Assembly (NCBI GenBank): GCA_039619475.1
Contig: CM077116.1
Coordinates: 248,195,440-248,259,439, forward strand
DNA from: Icerya purchasi
Lineage: Eukaryota > Arthropoda > Insecta > Hemiptera > Monophlebidae
Reading direction: 5' to 3'
DNA length: 64,000 bases
Program-made: the position numbers and the translations under genes
The notes under the pieces: model-generated
What the model was told of the DNA's origin: nothing
Database searches by the model: none
The model's input: the letters and a program-made list of their open reading frames with translations, nothing else
Shown: in pieces, positions 10,220 to 21,988 of the stretch
Position numbering within the stretch: the first letter of the stretch is position 1
Layout of the letters: each line of letters starts with the position of its first letter

Positions 10220-12320
10220 ACATTTATGTCTTATTTCCAACTTATTTGCAATTTCTTTAGAATCTAGTTTTACCGCAGGGTCATGGTGAGTGCTCATAAG
10301 AGTAAGACCAATATTTTTTCGTCGCACATTCGATTCCTAATGTAGTTTCTTAATTGGAGAAACATCTTTCTGAGGTCGCAGTGGACACTGGAAGTGTGGC
10401 TAATATAGGAAGAAGCTTTTTTATCAAAGCAAAAAAAGTGTTCATCCTAATGATCGATAGCTTCTACTGCAGTGGTAAGTTTTCGCGTAGCAGATTTCCA
10501 GTGATTGTGCAGTATCTTATATTCACTGAGAAATATCATGCCTTCATTTTCACCAAGAAATGTTTGTACTATTTTTTTTAGCTTTTCTTGTGTGCTCTCG
10601 GGTAAAAATATTTGAATCCCTTCGATCGTTTCTTCATATGATTTAAAGTGGACATCGAGTTCTGTAATGACATGGTCAACAAAGGGGTAAAATAAATTTC
10701 AGCAGTAATATATTTTGCCAGCTTCTCTCGGTGCATTACTACGCTGGGTTTTCTATCTGTTTGTTTTTGAGACAACTATGTCATTTAAACTCATCTGCTT
10801 TGCTTGCTCGAAAAGGACTGAGAATTGACTTTCATTCCGAATATTTTATGATATCTTCTTTATAGTTTTTGCATAATTACAAGTGTTGGTCAAATCGATA
10901 TTAACTTTTTTCATTGTTTTGTTTAGCCTTGTTGTATATGAGAAAATTGTTTTCAATATAACTAGCGACACAACAAACTGGCTATTTTCTATAGCGGTTT
11001 GCAGTCGGTATGCTTAAGAAGCGACATCCCTACCAACAACTTCCTGTAGTGCCTTAAGTGTTGCGCGTATTACGGAAATAATTTGTGCAAACCGTTCTAC
11101 AGCCGCATGCTTTTCGGTCCACCATATTTCATAAAGAGAAATAAACGTTGAATGAGATGAATTAATCTGATCAGCAATTTTCTTCAAAATGCTGTCTCGA
11201 AGTGAAAATTGTCGAAAAAAGTTTACTACGCGTTTTGTGATCCTTACGCAGTAGGTACCTCGCATAAATACGCTAGAACTAAGTTGAGAATGTGATTTAC
11301 ACAGTGCACGAATTGCGCTCTCAGGTATTTCCCTACGATTATTGTTCTCGCGCCTCGTAATCGACCGCTCACTAGTGCAACGCAATCAATCCCCTTTCTA
11401 ATGAATTTATTAATATCCAAGGTATAGGATAAGAGATGCATTATAATTGTCGTCGCCAGTGTTTAAGCTGAAAGATAAATTCAAGAAAATCCTCCCGGAT
11501 AACTGATTTTTCAAATGAGCAGTCTACATATTATAAATATAACGCTAGTTGTTCTCACCGGAATATGTCTTGAGTTTCGTCTGCCAATACCGTAAAAAAA
11601 AAACGTCTCTTTGACCCTTTTACATGCACTGGAATAGCATTACCGCATAGTTCGATCATTTCATTCTAAATTCCTAATGAAGTATATATAGCTCTGCTAT
11701 GGATACTTTGTGTAAGTAAATGACTCTTAAATGCTTCATCACCAGATCGAGCACAAAAATGGAGAAGTACTCGAAAATTTCCGTCATTATGAGCAGGTTC
11801 CTTTACTCCAACTTCATAATCATGGTTTCCTCTTAAGACCATTTTCTGTCTTCTGCACAAAAGAACTGTTTCTACAATAGCTTTTAATCTCTCGTGGTTA
11901 TAAGCAATTTTATGACCTTTCAAGTTCATGGACTCCTCAACATCAGTAGATTTGCCTTCCGCAAACTTTACAAAGTTTGCTGCTTGCTCCAAAGTGAATT
12001 TATAGTATTTTGTATTTGCGTGATGACTAAAGTTCTCTAAAGCGTTTTTCCAGTTAGTAAATGGCTTATTAACAAAGGCTCCAAAATCTTGATAACCATG
12101 TCCGCCTTGGCCCTGTTCAAGTAGAACACATAATGACGTTTGAATACACGAGTCATGGGTGTTTCGCAGTTCAACGACGTTGAAAAGAAAACTTCCTCTT
12201 GCCAGTGACTGAAAACTTGAAAGTATCCGGTAGGTTCCAAGGCTCTTTTAAAGCTTTCAGCTTTTCCTCATCATTATTTGAAGGACTTAAGACAACATCT
12301 CCCTGTATACACGTCGGTAT
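10220..12320 (-). pseudogene. Degenerate ZMYM1-like hAT transposase
   Basis: Read on the minus strand from 12320 down, the pieces are: DEEKLKALKEPWNLPDTFKF; CVLLEQGQGGHGYQDFGAFV; NKPFTNWKNALENFSHHANT; EQAANFVKFAEGKS; NHERLKAIVETVLLCRRQKM; HNDGNFRVLLHFCARSGDE; AQFVHCVNHILNLVLAY; a TRW-like WWTEKHAAVERFAQII; and C-terminal NYIRNRMCDEKILVLLLMS, the hAT dimerisation end. Order and motifs are those of ZMYM1-like hAT proteins (TTF finger, catalytic core, C-terminal dimerisation). Many frameshifts and stops show it is dead. No terminal repeats or target duplication located, so limits are approximate. Confidence 0.75.
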
Positions 12321-12330
12321 ATATATATAT

Positions 12331-12407
12331 GTCGTCGCGTTTGGCCTAGTGGCTAGAGCGCTTGACTTCCGATCCGGCGGTCTCGGGTTCGATACCGGGC
12401 GACGACA
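12331..12407 (+). mobile_element. tRNA-like SINE head joined to a truncated mariner
   Basis: The ends GTCGTCG and CGACGAC form a perfect 7-bp acceptor-like stem. The A-box region is TGGCCTAGTGGCTAGAGCG and the B box is GGTTCGATACC. The overall layout resembles tRNA-Arg. It is the same head as in the SINEs at 6056, 50463 and 62415, but the SINE body is missing: mariner coding sequence begins a few bases later. No T-run terminator follows, so a functional tRNA gene is unlikely. Confidence 0.75.
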
Positions 12408-13392
12408 AAAATTGTGTACGGTGACTCTTCTCCTTCGATGGCGACCGTCAAAAATTGGTTTAACGAGTTTCAACGTGATCGCACGTCAGTTTTTGATAAG
12501 CTACGCCCAGGTGCCCCAAAAACGGCTACCACGGAGGATAACGTGACAAAAATCCACTATCTAATATTGGCAGACCGCCGATTAAAGGTGCGCGAGATAG
12601 CTGAGACAATAGGCATCTCAAAAGACCGCGTGGATCATATCCTGCATGAAATTTTGGACATGGGGTGCCGCGTTTGCTCACTCCGGATAACAAGCGCAAC
12701 CATGAGACCACTTCAGAGCAGTGCTTGACGCTGTTTAAACGCAATCCGAAGGAGTTTTTGCGTCGTTTCGTGACCTTCGACGAAACATGAATCCACTGGT
12801 ACACACCAAAAACCAAGGAACAATCGAAACAGTGGATTTCACCTGACAATCGTGCTCCGAAGAAGGCGAAGACTGTCCTATCGGCCGGAAAGGTGATGGC
12901 CACCGTTTTCTGGAATTCACAAGGCGTGATCTACAACAGGGCTGTACTATGCCGAATTATTAGGCCGATTTGACTCCAAATTGCAGAAAAAATGGCCCTA
13001 TTTGACGAAAAAAAAAGTGCTCTTTCACCATGACAACGCACCGGCTCACACCTCCGCCCTCGCCACGGCCAAATTGGTCGAATTGGGCTACGAACTGCTG
13101 CCCCATCCACCGTATTCTCCAGATTTGGCCCCGTGCGACATCTTTTTGTTTCCAAACTTGAAAAAGTCACTAGCCGGGCAAAAATTTGAGACGAATGAGG
13201 AGGTCATCGCCGCCACGGAGGCCTACTTTGCAGACCTCGAGAAAACGTATTTTTCAGACGGATTAAAGAAGTTGGAACATCACTGGGTAAAGTATATCGA
13301 ACTAAAAGGTGACTATATTGAAAAATAAATCGCCACGTTTCAAAAATTTTCGTTTTTTTTTTGTAGGCTAAGTACTTATCGGACCAGCCTCG
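12408..13392 (+). pseudogene. 5'-truncated mariner transposase (DD34D), inactivated
   Basis: The coding sense starts abruptly with VYGDSSPSMATVKNWFNEF (second helix-turn-helix), so the first about 45 residues and the left terminal repeat are absent. The catalytic triad is visible: VTFDET, then HHDNAPAH, then SPDLAPCD 34 residues later. Stops or frame changes occur after FDET (12788), near 12660-12690 and near 12940-12975. The right terminal repeat is intact and, read inward, begins CGAGGCTGGTCCGATAAGTA, ending at 13392 next to a TA. Mauritiana/irritans-like by motif. Confidence 0.85.
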
Positions 13393-13394
13393 TA

Positions 13395-14360
13395 TATATA
13401 TATACATATAATATGTAGATTACCAGTGTATAATCTACATAACATGAATTGAACGATACAAAATTAATATAAGTTGGAAAAGTAAAAGAAATAATATTTT
13501 AAAAAAAAGAAAATACATGTCCAAAAAATGTAACATAACGAAATAAAATAAGTAAATGATATGATCACCTATAAGTGCGTTAGTTCATATTTTTAACACC
13601 TCCTAATAAACTCAAAACCATTTATTTACGTTCAAAAATTTTTTTTACTAACTTTTCTAATTGCGGTTTTTTAAAATTATTTTTTTTGAAGTTATTAGTT
13701 TTTAAGTTAAATTTTTATTAGTATGCGCTATGTTTCGTCAAATACAACACAACTCGATTTTAAAATTTAATTTTTGTATTAAAAACATTATTTTTACGAT
13801 TTATTCTTTATTTTATGACTTATTATGTATAATAAGGTTAATAATAAAATAAATACTTACATACCTATATATAACATTGCCGATTAAAGCAGCAATCGTT
13901 ATAATATTTTGGTAAACGTTAATGCACTTCCCAATTTTATAAAAAATGTTAGTTCTTTTTTTGTTCCATAAAACAATAAATTTTCATACTAAAGGGACTT
14001 TGTTAATTTTTTTTTTTTTTTTTTTTGTATGTTACAATAAATTACCACATAAATGTATAAATTTAATTTCAAACTAAATTTTATGAAACTTATTTATATT
14101 GATCCGCAAGTTCAAAACGAAGGTCCAAGCAAATCGCAGTCACCAAGTATATTATTAAATGGGTAATTTTTATATATACATATGCAATCGGATTTCAAAA
14201 ATAACTAATAATTTTAATAAAATCCACAAATTAAGGATATTTTGTATCTAAAAATGAATTGGTTAAGGCTTTTGTTCTTGAAAAAATTCCATTAAACAAA
14301 CAATTTTAGAAGAAAAGAGACCAGCCCTAATTTCATAGCGAATAGAAAATTAAAAACAGA
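13395..14360. other. AT-rich spacer, nothing recognised
   Basis: Poly-T runs and low-complexity AT only. No element ends or coding sense found. Confidence 0.5.
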
Positions 14361-14368
14361 TAAACGTG

Positions 14369-14679
14369 CATAGGCGTCGCCAGCGGAGGGCAGGGGGGGG
14401 GGGGCAGCTGCCCCCCCTGGAGCCTTGAAACTTTTTAATCAACTGGCCATAATGAGTATTCATACGCATGTAATCATGAATAATTTTCCAGAAACCCGCG
14501 AAAATGATGTTTTAATTAAGATTTTATTCTTGTTTAATAAAATATTAAGCCTTTACAACTTATAAATTTTATTTTTTCTATAACTTATATCCTTTTTCTA
14601 TCATCTTGCCCCCCCCCCCCCCGGCGGCTGGAAAGGCATCTTGCCCCCCCCCCTGGCCCATCGGCTGGCGACACCCTTG
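14369..14679. mobile_element. 311-bp hAT-type MITE with G/C homopolymer arms
   Basis: Perfect 8-bp direct repeats TAAACGTG lie at 14361-14368 and 14680-14687. The inverted ends are CATAGGCGTCGCCAGC (left) and CAAGGGTGTCGCCAGC (right, reverse-complemented). Each arm contains long G or C runs. No coding capacity. Confidence 0.85.
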
Positions 14680-14687
14680 TAAACGTG

Positions 14688-15286
14688 TAATATCCTTTTA
14701 ATAATAAAATGTTTGAATTTATGATTTACACAATAATATTAAATATTTCAACAATAAAAATATATAGGTCGTTATTGTAGAACTTTATGAATGGTAATTT
14801 TAATATTTCTGACATGTGGGAAGGGATCAAGATTTTTCTTCCAATTTATATTATTTAGTTAGACTTTTTCGAAGTTGTTTTTTTATTTGTACAAAAAAGT
14901 ACTATTTATAGATATTCAACATATCTTGAACGTTACATTTTATTTTGCAAATGACGTAAATATAAATTATGATTTCAGCATTAGCAGTCAAAAGATAAAT
15001 AACGATTGTTTTAATAAAATCTGCGTTTTTCATAAAAAATCAATTCAAATTATGTTTGCAGTAATTGTCGATGTTATTTTATTTCATTCGATATTCAATA
15101 AGTCGACAATACATTGTTTTCACGGTTGGTGACGTGAATATGAGGAACCGGCAATCCTTCCTATTACAAATAGCACCACTAAAAGTAGTACGTCACCAAC
15201 ACCTGACAACGTCCATAATTGAATGATCATCATTTTCTTTACTAAGTCACCAGTTTATTTCTGACTGTTATATTTCTTTTTGCTTC
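14688..15286. other. AT-rich spacer, nothing recognised
   Basis: An 85-codon open frame at 14875-15132 (+) is low-complexity (Phe/Ile/Asn-rich) with no recognisable domain. I treat it as chance. Confidence 0.4.
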
Positions 15287-15294
15287 ATTGTTGT

Positions 15295-17101
15295 CATGGG
15301 CGCCGGGAGCAGGGTGCAAAGAGGTGCACTTGCACCCCCCTGTTGGGAAAAAAGATTAAGAATTTTTTTTATTAAGTCACCGTTTGAATAAAAACTTAAG
15401 GCGTCTGGATTTCTGTCCAAATTTGTTTATCACCTTGTCGATAAATCCAGTGTCCTCCTCTGCTTTTTTCCTGTGAACATTGAGCATGCACAGGCCGCTT
15501 AGCCTTGCGTCTTCCATCGTTGACCGATTCCAAGTCTTGACACGTCCTAACGTTCTAAATGTTCGTTCAATGCTGCATGTTATTTGCTGGAATAGTTAAA
15601 CCAATTTTGATTGTCTCACATACCGAGAAGTAAAACAGGGTGGCTCGAACAATCAAATATGCGTATTCAACGATGGATTCATTTAAAGCCGCATCACTTG
15701 CTTCATTTATCTTCAATATCGCATACCATGTGATAGCCTCGGCAATAAAATTATGCAGAAAACCTCCATAAAGGTTCTGTATATCTTCTGCTACATCTAA
15801 AAATTAAAATTTATCTAATTTTCTGATATTTTCTGGGTGAAGCTGCATAAGTGAAAATGATTTTTTGTGTGTTGAAGAAAATCGATTTCTCAGAGTGATA
15901 GAATCTGATAATGGGATGAAGATAGATATTCTGAAAAATTCGTTTACATTTTCAGATGGTTGATTTGATCTCTGAGCCTGCCTTGCCACTACTCGAGGAC
16001 GCTTAAATTCAACATTCAATTCTTCGCAAATTTTTTGAATTTTCTCGAAAATGACTGAAAACTCCATGGAGGCATTACCCCGATGAAACTGAAGCACGTC
16101 CATTAATTTATTTACGTGATCATGTATCGGCTTTATATTCATATTTACTTCTTGTAATTGGTTGCGGCAGACGGGTTCAAGTTTGGCAGAATAGGAAGCA
16201 ATTACTAGGAGTGTCACAGTATATGTTGGAGTTGTTGCAGTCGTGTATAGCTGATATGCTTTGGTTTTCCTTTTTTAAAAGTTCAGTGCGTCATGTGAAA
16301 GTTCTTCTAAAACTGGTACAAAAGTTAGAAAGTTTTTAGAAAATTATCTGATACTTTTGTACTTTGCTGTCCAACCCGTTTCACAAAAGAGAAGTATATT
16401 TAGAATTTTATTTCGCCGCAATGTACTCTCTCTAAAAAAATGTATTATGTTCTTTCTCTAGTCCCAGCGGTATTTCTTACTTCACTGACATCATTCAGAT
16501 CATTGATGACAAGATTCAATGTATGGCTTGCATAGTGGAAAAATAGAGCTGAAGGATATTTGTCAATAATTTTCTGACCACCTTCGTATCTTGCCATTAA
16601 CTGAACGTACAGTAAATCCCAACATATATTTTTATAGGAAATTGAACACTATACAAAAGAGGTATTTAGAAAAATATATATTGTTCATATTATGAGTTTT
16701 ATTAATTAGCGAGTTATAAAATTAAGAAGAAAAAAAAAATTTTCCTCAGTTCTTCAAATTTTGACCTTTAATATCTTTTAAAAGGTTAGATTAGTGGAAA
16801 AAGTGTAAGAGGACATCTTTTGTAGAGCATTCAATTTCCTACAAAAATATGTGTTGAAATTTTCTATACGTTCAATTAATGAATTTTTTCATATGGGACT
16901 GAGGTAAAAATGGAAAACTTTGTTGAGAAGGACCTTCCTATTATATTAAGAGCTCATATTTGGAGATAATTTTCTAGGGGTGCATAGCAACCAATTTTTC
17001 GGTATCGAAAGTAAAAAAAAAAAAAAATAGTCGATTGTTTTTACCCACCGTAGTGTAGATGCAGATGCACCTCCCTGAATATAATCCTAGCGGCGCCCAT
17101 G
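15295..17101 (-). mobile_element. hAT element, copy 1 (8-bp target duplication)
   Basis: Flanked by perfect direct repeats ATTGTTGT at 15287-15294 and 17102-17109. The ends are inverted, CATGGGCGCCG at both sides. On the minus strand a broken transposase shows the hAT core end (PSALFFHYASHTLNLVIND, near 16540-16480). A long region at 16217-15804 follows (KPIHDHVNKL, CEELNVEFKRPRVVARQAQR). The C-terminal dimerisation region sits near 15600-15430. The N-terminal DNA-binding part is absent, so it is a deletion derivative. A palindromic MITE lies inside at 16617-16858. Sister of 18406-19861. Confidence 0.85.
16617..16858. mobile_element. Palindromic MITE nested in hAT copy 1
   Basis: The left arm contains CAACATATATTTTTATAGG and then AAATTGAACACTATACAAAAG. 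The right arm, reverse-complemented, reads CAACACATATTTTTGTAGG and then AAATTGAATGCTCTACAAAAG. The block has no counterpart in the sister copy at 18406-19861, but that copy also lacks neighbouring sequence. Exact limits and target duplication not resolved. Confidence 0.6.
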
Positions 17102-17117
17102 ATTGTTGTGTTATAAA

Positions 17118-17264
17118 ATGTTTGTGTGTGAATTTTGTTTTAAGCAATATTCTAACAAAAGTAATTTGAGACAACATTATCATAACCGTCATGCTGAATT
17201 ATTGATTTGCATAGAATATAAATGGAACGAGTGCGGGAAAATTTTTAATTATAAAAAAAGATAA
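17118..17264 (+). CDS. Orphan C2H2 zinc-finger fragment (48 codons)
   Basis: The frame from ATG 17118 to TAA 17262 reads MFVCEFCFKQYSNKSNLRQH followed by YHNRH: a complete C2H2 finger with C-X2-C-X12-H-X4-H spacing. A second half-finger follows (YKWNECGKIFNYKK), where the first cysteine is replaced by tryptophan, and then a stop. It begins nine bases after the target duplication of hAT copy 1. It is either a broken piece of a host zinc-finger gene or part of a domesticated/transposon finger array. No promoter or further exon recognised. Confidence 0.55.
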   Translation: MFVCEFCFKQYSNKSNLRQHYHNRHAELLICIEYKWNECGKIFNYKKR

Positions 17265-17269
17265 GTGGT

Positions 17270-18397
17270 GTCTAGAGGGGGACAGTCGGTAGGAACGAAG
17301 TTCCTTCCACTTTTTGGTAGATATACAAGTATAAAATCATTCATAAAGTATATGATAAAAAATGACACAGTATAAATCCCGTATGAATTAAAACAAAAAC
17401 AAAAAATGTTATACAGCTGACCACGCACAATACTTCCTGCTCGAATCTCGATACTCGCACGCACACACATACACACACCCGTATATAATAGAAAGAGACA
17501 GCGAGAAAAAAAAAGAGAGTGAAGGTCGCCTTGAGGACGTCTAACGCTTTTTCCTTACGTGACGATTTCTGCCAGTTTACTCTTACCTCCAAGCCGTTCC
17601 AAAATTTATCGTGTCTCGTTTGAAATTAAATTTTCCGACCATTTAATTAAAAATCGTTTAATTTGACTTGGCTTATAAACACACTATGTTAATAGAGAAA
17701 CAAAAATTATTTTATAACGAATATGATATTATGTTAAAATAAAATTGAATTATAATATTTAGAAATTAAATTTGAAGTTTTACTGATAATAATGATAATA
17801 CTAATAAAATATTTTAAGCTTTAACGGTAATGACATCGCATTTTAAAAAATTATTTATTAACCAAACACAAAGGAAATTGTAAAAAAAATGTATATCCGA
17901 CAGCGTGGAATAACATTTTCAAATTATAATTTCTATCGCCATCATCTGAAAGATCGCAAACCGTTGTCACAAATGGCTTAATGTTTTCTAGTTTTATACT
18001 AAGATAATGATTAGTAAAATTAATTTAGCAAAATGTTCCTACTTTCTATATATTGAAAACCGTTTCTTAATTTATACTGCATACCGCAAACATAGCACAT
18101 TTCTAAGCATCGTTTCCAAACAAAGAAATCGCTTATAATAATACAAACCATGTAAATTTGACTAAATTACCATAACAACTATTTGAAAAACAAAATACGG
18201 TAAATAAAAATACATTTAATACTATGAACATTCTCACTACCACACATTAAAGAAAATTTTTAAAATACTAACTATATGATGTCACAATGAAATGGACCGT
18301 TTTGTGTGTTTTACATCTATCTACCCGTGAAAATTATGATTGTAGAGTAGACAGTCGTTATTTTTATATTATGTTAATATTAAAGATGATTCACAAG
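17270..18397. other. AT-rich spacer, nothing recognised
   Basis: A short CA-type run (ACGCACACACATACACACAC near 17460) and AT-rich sequence; no coding sense identified. Confidence 0.5.
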
Positions 18398-18405
18398 AGA
18401 AACTG

Positions 18406-19861
18406 CATGGGCGCCGGGTGCAAGAGAGTTAACTTGCACCTCCCCGTTTGGAAAGGAAAATACACAGAAAAAGATTAAGAATTTTCTTTTATGAAGTCAC
18501 CGTTTGAATAAAAACTTAAGGCGTCTGGATTGCTATCCAAATTCGCTTATCACCTTGTCGATAAATTCAATGTTCTGCTCTACTCTTTTCCTGTGAACAC
18601 TGAACATACACAGGCCGCTTAGTCTTGCGTCTCCCATCGTTGACCAATTCCAAGTCTTAACATGTCGTAACGTGCTAAATGTACGTTCAATGCTACATGT
18701 TGTTGCTGGAATAGTTAAACCAATTTTGATTGCCTCACATTCCGCAGGGTAAAACGGGGTGGCTCGAGCAATCAAATCTGCGTATTCAACAATGGATTCA
18801 TTTAAAGCCGAATCACTTGCTTCATTTGTCTTTAATATCTCGTACCACGTGGTAGTCTCGGCAATAAAATTTTATAGAAAACCTCCATAAAGGTTCTGTA
18901 TATCTTCTGCTACGTCTAAAAATGAAGATTTATCTAATTTTCTAGGTGAAGCTGCATAAGTGAAAATGCGTTTTTGTGTGTTGAAGAAAATCGATTTCTC
19001 AGAGACGAAATGATAGAATTTAAATATGGGATAAAGATAGATATTCTGAAAAATTCGTTTACATTTTCAGATGGTTGATTTGATCTCTGAGCCTGCCTTG
19101 CCACTACTCGAGGACGCTTAAATTCAACATTCAATTCTTCGCAAATTTTTTGAGCTTTCTCTAAAATGACGGAAAATTGCATGGATACATTATCGCGGTG
19201 AGACTGAAGCATGTCCGTTAGTTTATTTACGTGATCGTGTATCGGCTTTATATTCATATTTACTTCTTGTAATTGGTTGCGGCAGACGGGTTCAAGTTTG
19301 GCAGAATAGAAAGCAATTACTACGAGTGTCACACAATATATGTTGCAGCGGTAGCAGTCGTGTATATATGCTTTGGTTTTCCTTTTTTTAAGAGCTCAGT
19401 GCGTCGTGCGAAAATTCTTCTAAAACTCGTACAATAGTTGGAACATTTTCAGAAAATTTTCTGATACTTCTGTACTTTGCTATCCAACGTGTTTCACAAA
19501 AAAGAGAGGTGGTATATTTGGCATTTTATTTCGCCGCAATGTATTCTCTCTAAAATAATTGATGATGTCTTTTGTAGTAGTAGCAGTATTTCTTCCTTCA
19601 CTGACATCGTTCAGATCATTGATATGGCAAGATATGAATTTTTTCATATGGGATTAAGGTAAAAATGGAAAACTCTGATGAGGAGGACCTTCCTATTAAT
19701 ATTAAGAGCTCATATTTCGAGATAATTTTCTAGAGGTGCGTAGCAACCAATTTTTCGGTATCGTAAGTAAAAAAAAATAGTCGATTGTTTTGACCCCCCC
19801 CCCCCCCTCCTAATGTAAATGCAGATGCACCTCCCTGAATGTAATCCTGGCGGCGCCCATG
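18406..19861 (-). mobile_element. hAT element, copy 2 (8-bp target duplication)
   Basis: Perfect direct repeats AGAAACTG lie at 18398-18405 and 19862-19869, with ends CATGGGCGCCG in inverted orientation. The minus strand carries the same broken transposase as copy 1. Region 19332-18934 has NIKPIHDHVNKLTDML and FKRPRVVARQAQRSNQ. The frame at 18775-18533 is a well-kept hAT C-terminal dimerisation domain (IGLTIPATTCSIERTFSTL, then RLSGLCMFSVHRKR). A deletion relative to copy 1 removes the core near 19630. Non-autonomous. Confidence 0.85.
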
Positions 19862-19869
19862 AGAAACTG

Positions 19870-21972
19870 AATAATTATTCATCAGTTTGTAACTGCCTGT
19901 TACGATTTTATTGCACATACATTAATTTTTTTATACTTTATTAAATAAACTTACGAAAAAAAAAAAAAAAAAACGATAAATAAGTTCAAAACATTAAAAC
20001 TGAAAATTAGATAAGTATAAATTTTTACATCTAGTACATACATAAAAATGTTTTTAATAAATGAATTCAAAATAAATTAAAGTAAAGAGTGAGATAAATA
20101 AAATGAATCTATTACAATCATAATTCAGAAGAATTTACGATTTGTTTTATTGAATTAATAAGTCAAAAGAATTACTGAGTTTTTATTTGCGCTGCTGTTT
20201 TCAATTATTCGAATCAATGGAGTGATTCGAATCAGCACTGAATTACACAGGATACAATTAAACAATCTCGACATTTGCGACCAAAGACAACCACAACCAC
20301 GATAGACTGTTGAGGAGTAAATAATTGTAATTTAGTATTGTGGAAAACATAAAAACTTACTGGTCAAATCTTAGGAGTATTTGTTTTTTTAGATTTAACA
20401 TTATGCGTGTTTTATAGAAATTTTATATAAACTATTTTCAAAATACTTGTCCTTTTCGTTGTAATGTACCATAAAAGTAAGTTGTCACCAGGGCTTAAAA
20501 AGCTAGATAAAAATTTTATCCATTTTACAATCTTGTACGCTTATTTTACAAATGGTAGACCAGAAAAGGTAGATGCTTGAGCCAATAAATTAGCATAATA
20601 AACGTACAGCAATGTTAAATAGATCAAATTTCCATTAGCTTTTTAAATTCTGGTTGTTACATAAATTTCACTACTTTACACACGATAAAAAACTAATACC
20701 GTTTCATTAAAAATTTAATTTTTTCAAAAGATAAATTAACATTAAATAAATTTATTTAATTTTGTGATTCCTAACATTAATAACAATTTAAGAGTATGTA
20801 TACAGTAATTATATTTACTTCACTTTATTTTAAATAAATGCATTCGATGTAGCATATAACATTCATTTAAATAAATTTAGGTACAAAATGCATCGCGATA
20901 ATGGTATTAATAACTTCACATTCATTTTCTTTTATTATTTGCCGGCCTTTTATTATAGAATTGAAAAATTTCAACAACTCTATAATTTATAAACAATGGT
21001 TGAATTGCCTTTTCCAGTCTAGTTTTTGTAAAATAAACGTACAGCGTTGTCAAATGGGTAAAATTTTTATTCAGCTTTCAATTCCTATTTCTGAGTTACA
21101 CACCTCCAGTTGCTTTTCATATTTCACTATATAGAACAAAATCAAGAATCAACTGTCATTTTCTGTTACAATAATTATTGTTTTATAATTGCAATTCAGC
21201 TTTTTTCGGCTCCTCCTGAAACTTAACTTCTAAACGCTTTTTGAAAATTTAATGTTTTGTATATTTCACAAAATTGAATTCTTGAATCATATTACGAATT
21301 ACGACTTGAATTGAATTGTAAAATCTATTTATGGATTATAAGTTGTACTTTTGTTTACTGATCGTAAAATTAAGAAAAACTTCAAACATTACGAAAAATG
21401 TAGTTCTTTTCTGATAATGAAAGAGTAATTTTGCTACTACTATATTTCGTGTTAAAAAAAATGAATTGTTATTAGAGTAAGCTAACTAATGAAGAATTGC
21501 ACTTAATTTACTCTACTTTCGGTTTCTTATTGATATCGCTTAAAAATTGGTGAGTAATAAACTTGAATTTTTAAATGATTATGATCACATGTTTATAAGT
21601 TTCTTTAATATAGAAATATAAATGAACTTTATGGACCAAAAATTCACTTTATTTTAATTTTAATATGTGAAAAAATTAAAGTTTTTATACATTTTAAATC
21701 TCCCTTTACCTTTTATTCTTGTTAACTTTTATTAATTTAAAAAAAGCAATGATTACAAACGTGTTTGATTGTATAATGCTTACTTTAGTTTATATTCTAA
21801 GTAATGTGTATTAAATACATCAATATTTTATACCGCTCTAAAATTTTTGTTACATTAAATATATATTTTGTAATTTGCAGTTTAATGTTTTATATTTTTT
21901 AATGTGAAAATTGTCCTTTTTATTGTTTTATTCAGGTAAATAAATTCGGTTTATGAAATATTTAATAAGGAA
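19870..21972. other. AT-rich spacer with two diverged repeat units
   Basis: Two stretches, 20595-20670 and 21029-21110, share the order ATAAACGTACAGC, GTTAAATAGAT/GTCAAATGGGT, AAATTT and TTAGCTTT/TCAGCTTT. Otherwise no recognisable content. Confidence 0.4.
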
Positions 21973-21988
21973 ATGGATGGAACTTCAC
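21973..21988 (+). CDS. FNBP4: Candidate first coding exon of FNBP4 (tentative)
   Basis: ATG GAT GGA ACT TCA C is followed by a good donor GTAAGA. It has purine at -3 and G at +4. Its phase (one base left over) joins exactly to the WW exon at 24178, giving MDGTSP-W. An acceptor-like TTATTCAG lies about 45 bp upstream, compatible with a 5' UTR exon. Vertebrate FNBP4 has a much longer N-terminus, so additional or different upstream exons are possible. The evidence is only phase, donor and start context. Confidence 0.25.

Noticed and set aside
12331..12407. Functional tRNA-Arg gene
   Set aside because: Good acceptor stem, but B box deviates, no Pol III terminator follows, and the unit is one of four SINE heads.
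12199..12546. 115-codon frame across the SINE head and mariner start
   Set aside because: Reads through the hAT edge, tRNA-like unit and mariner in a wrong frame; shadow.
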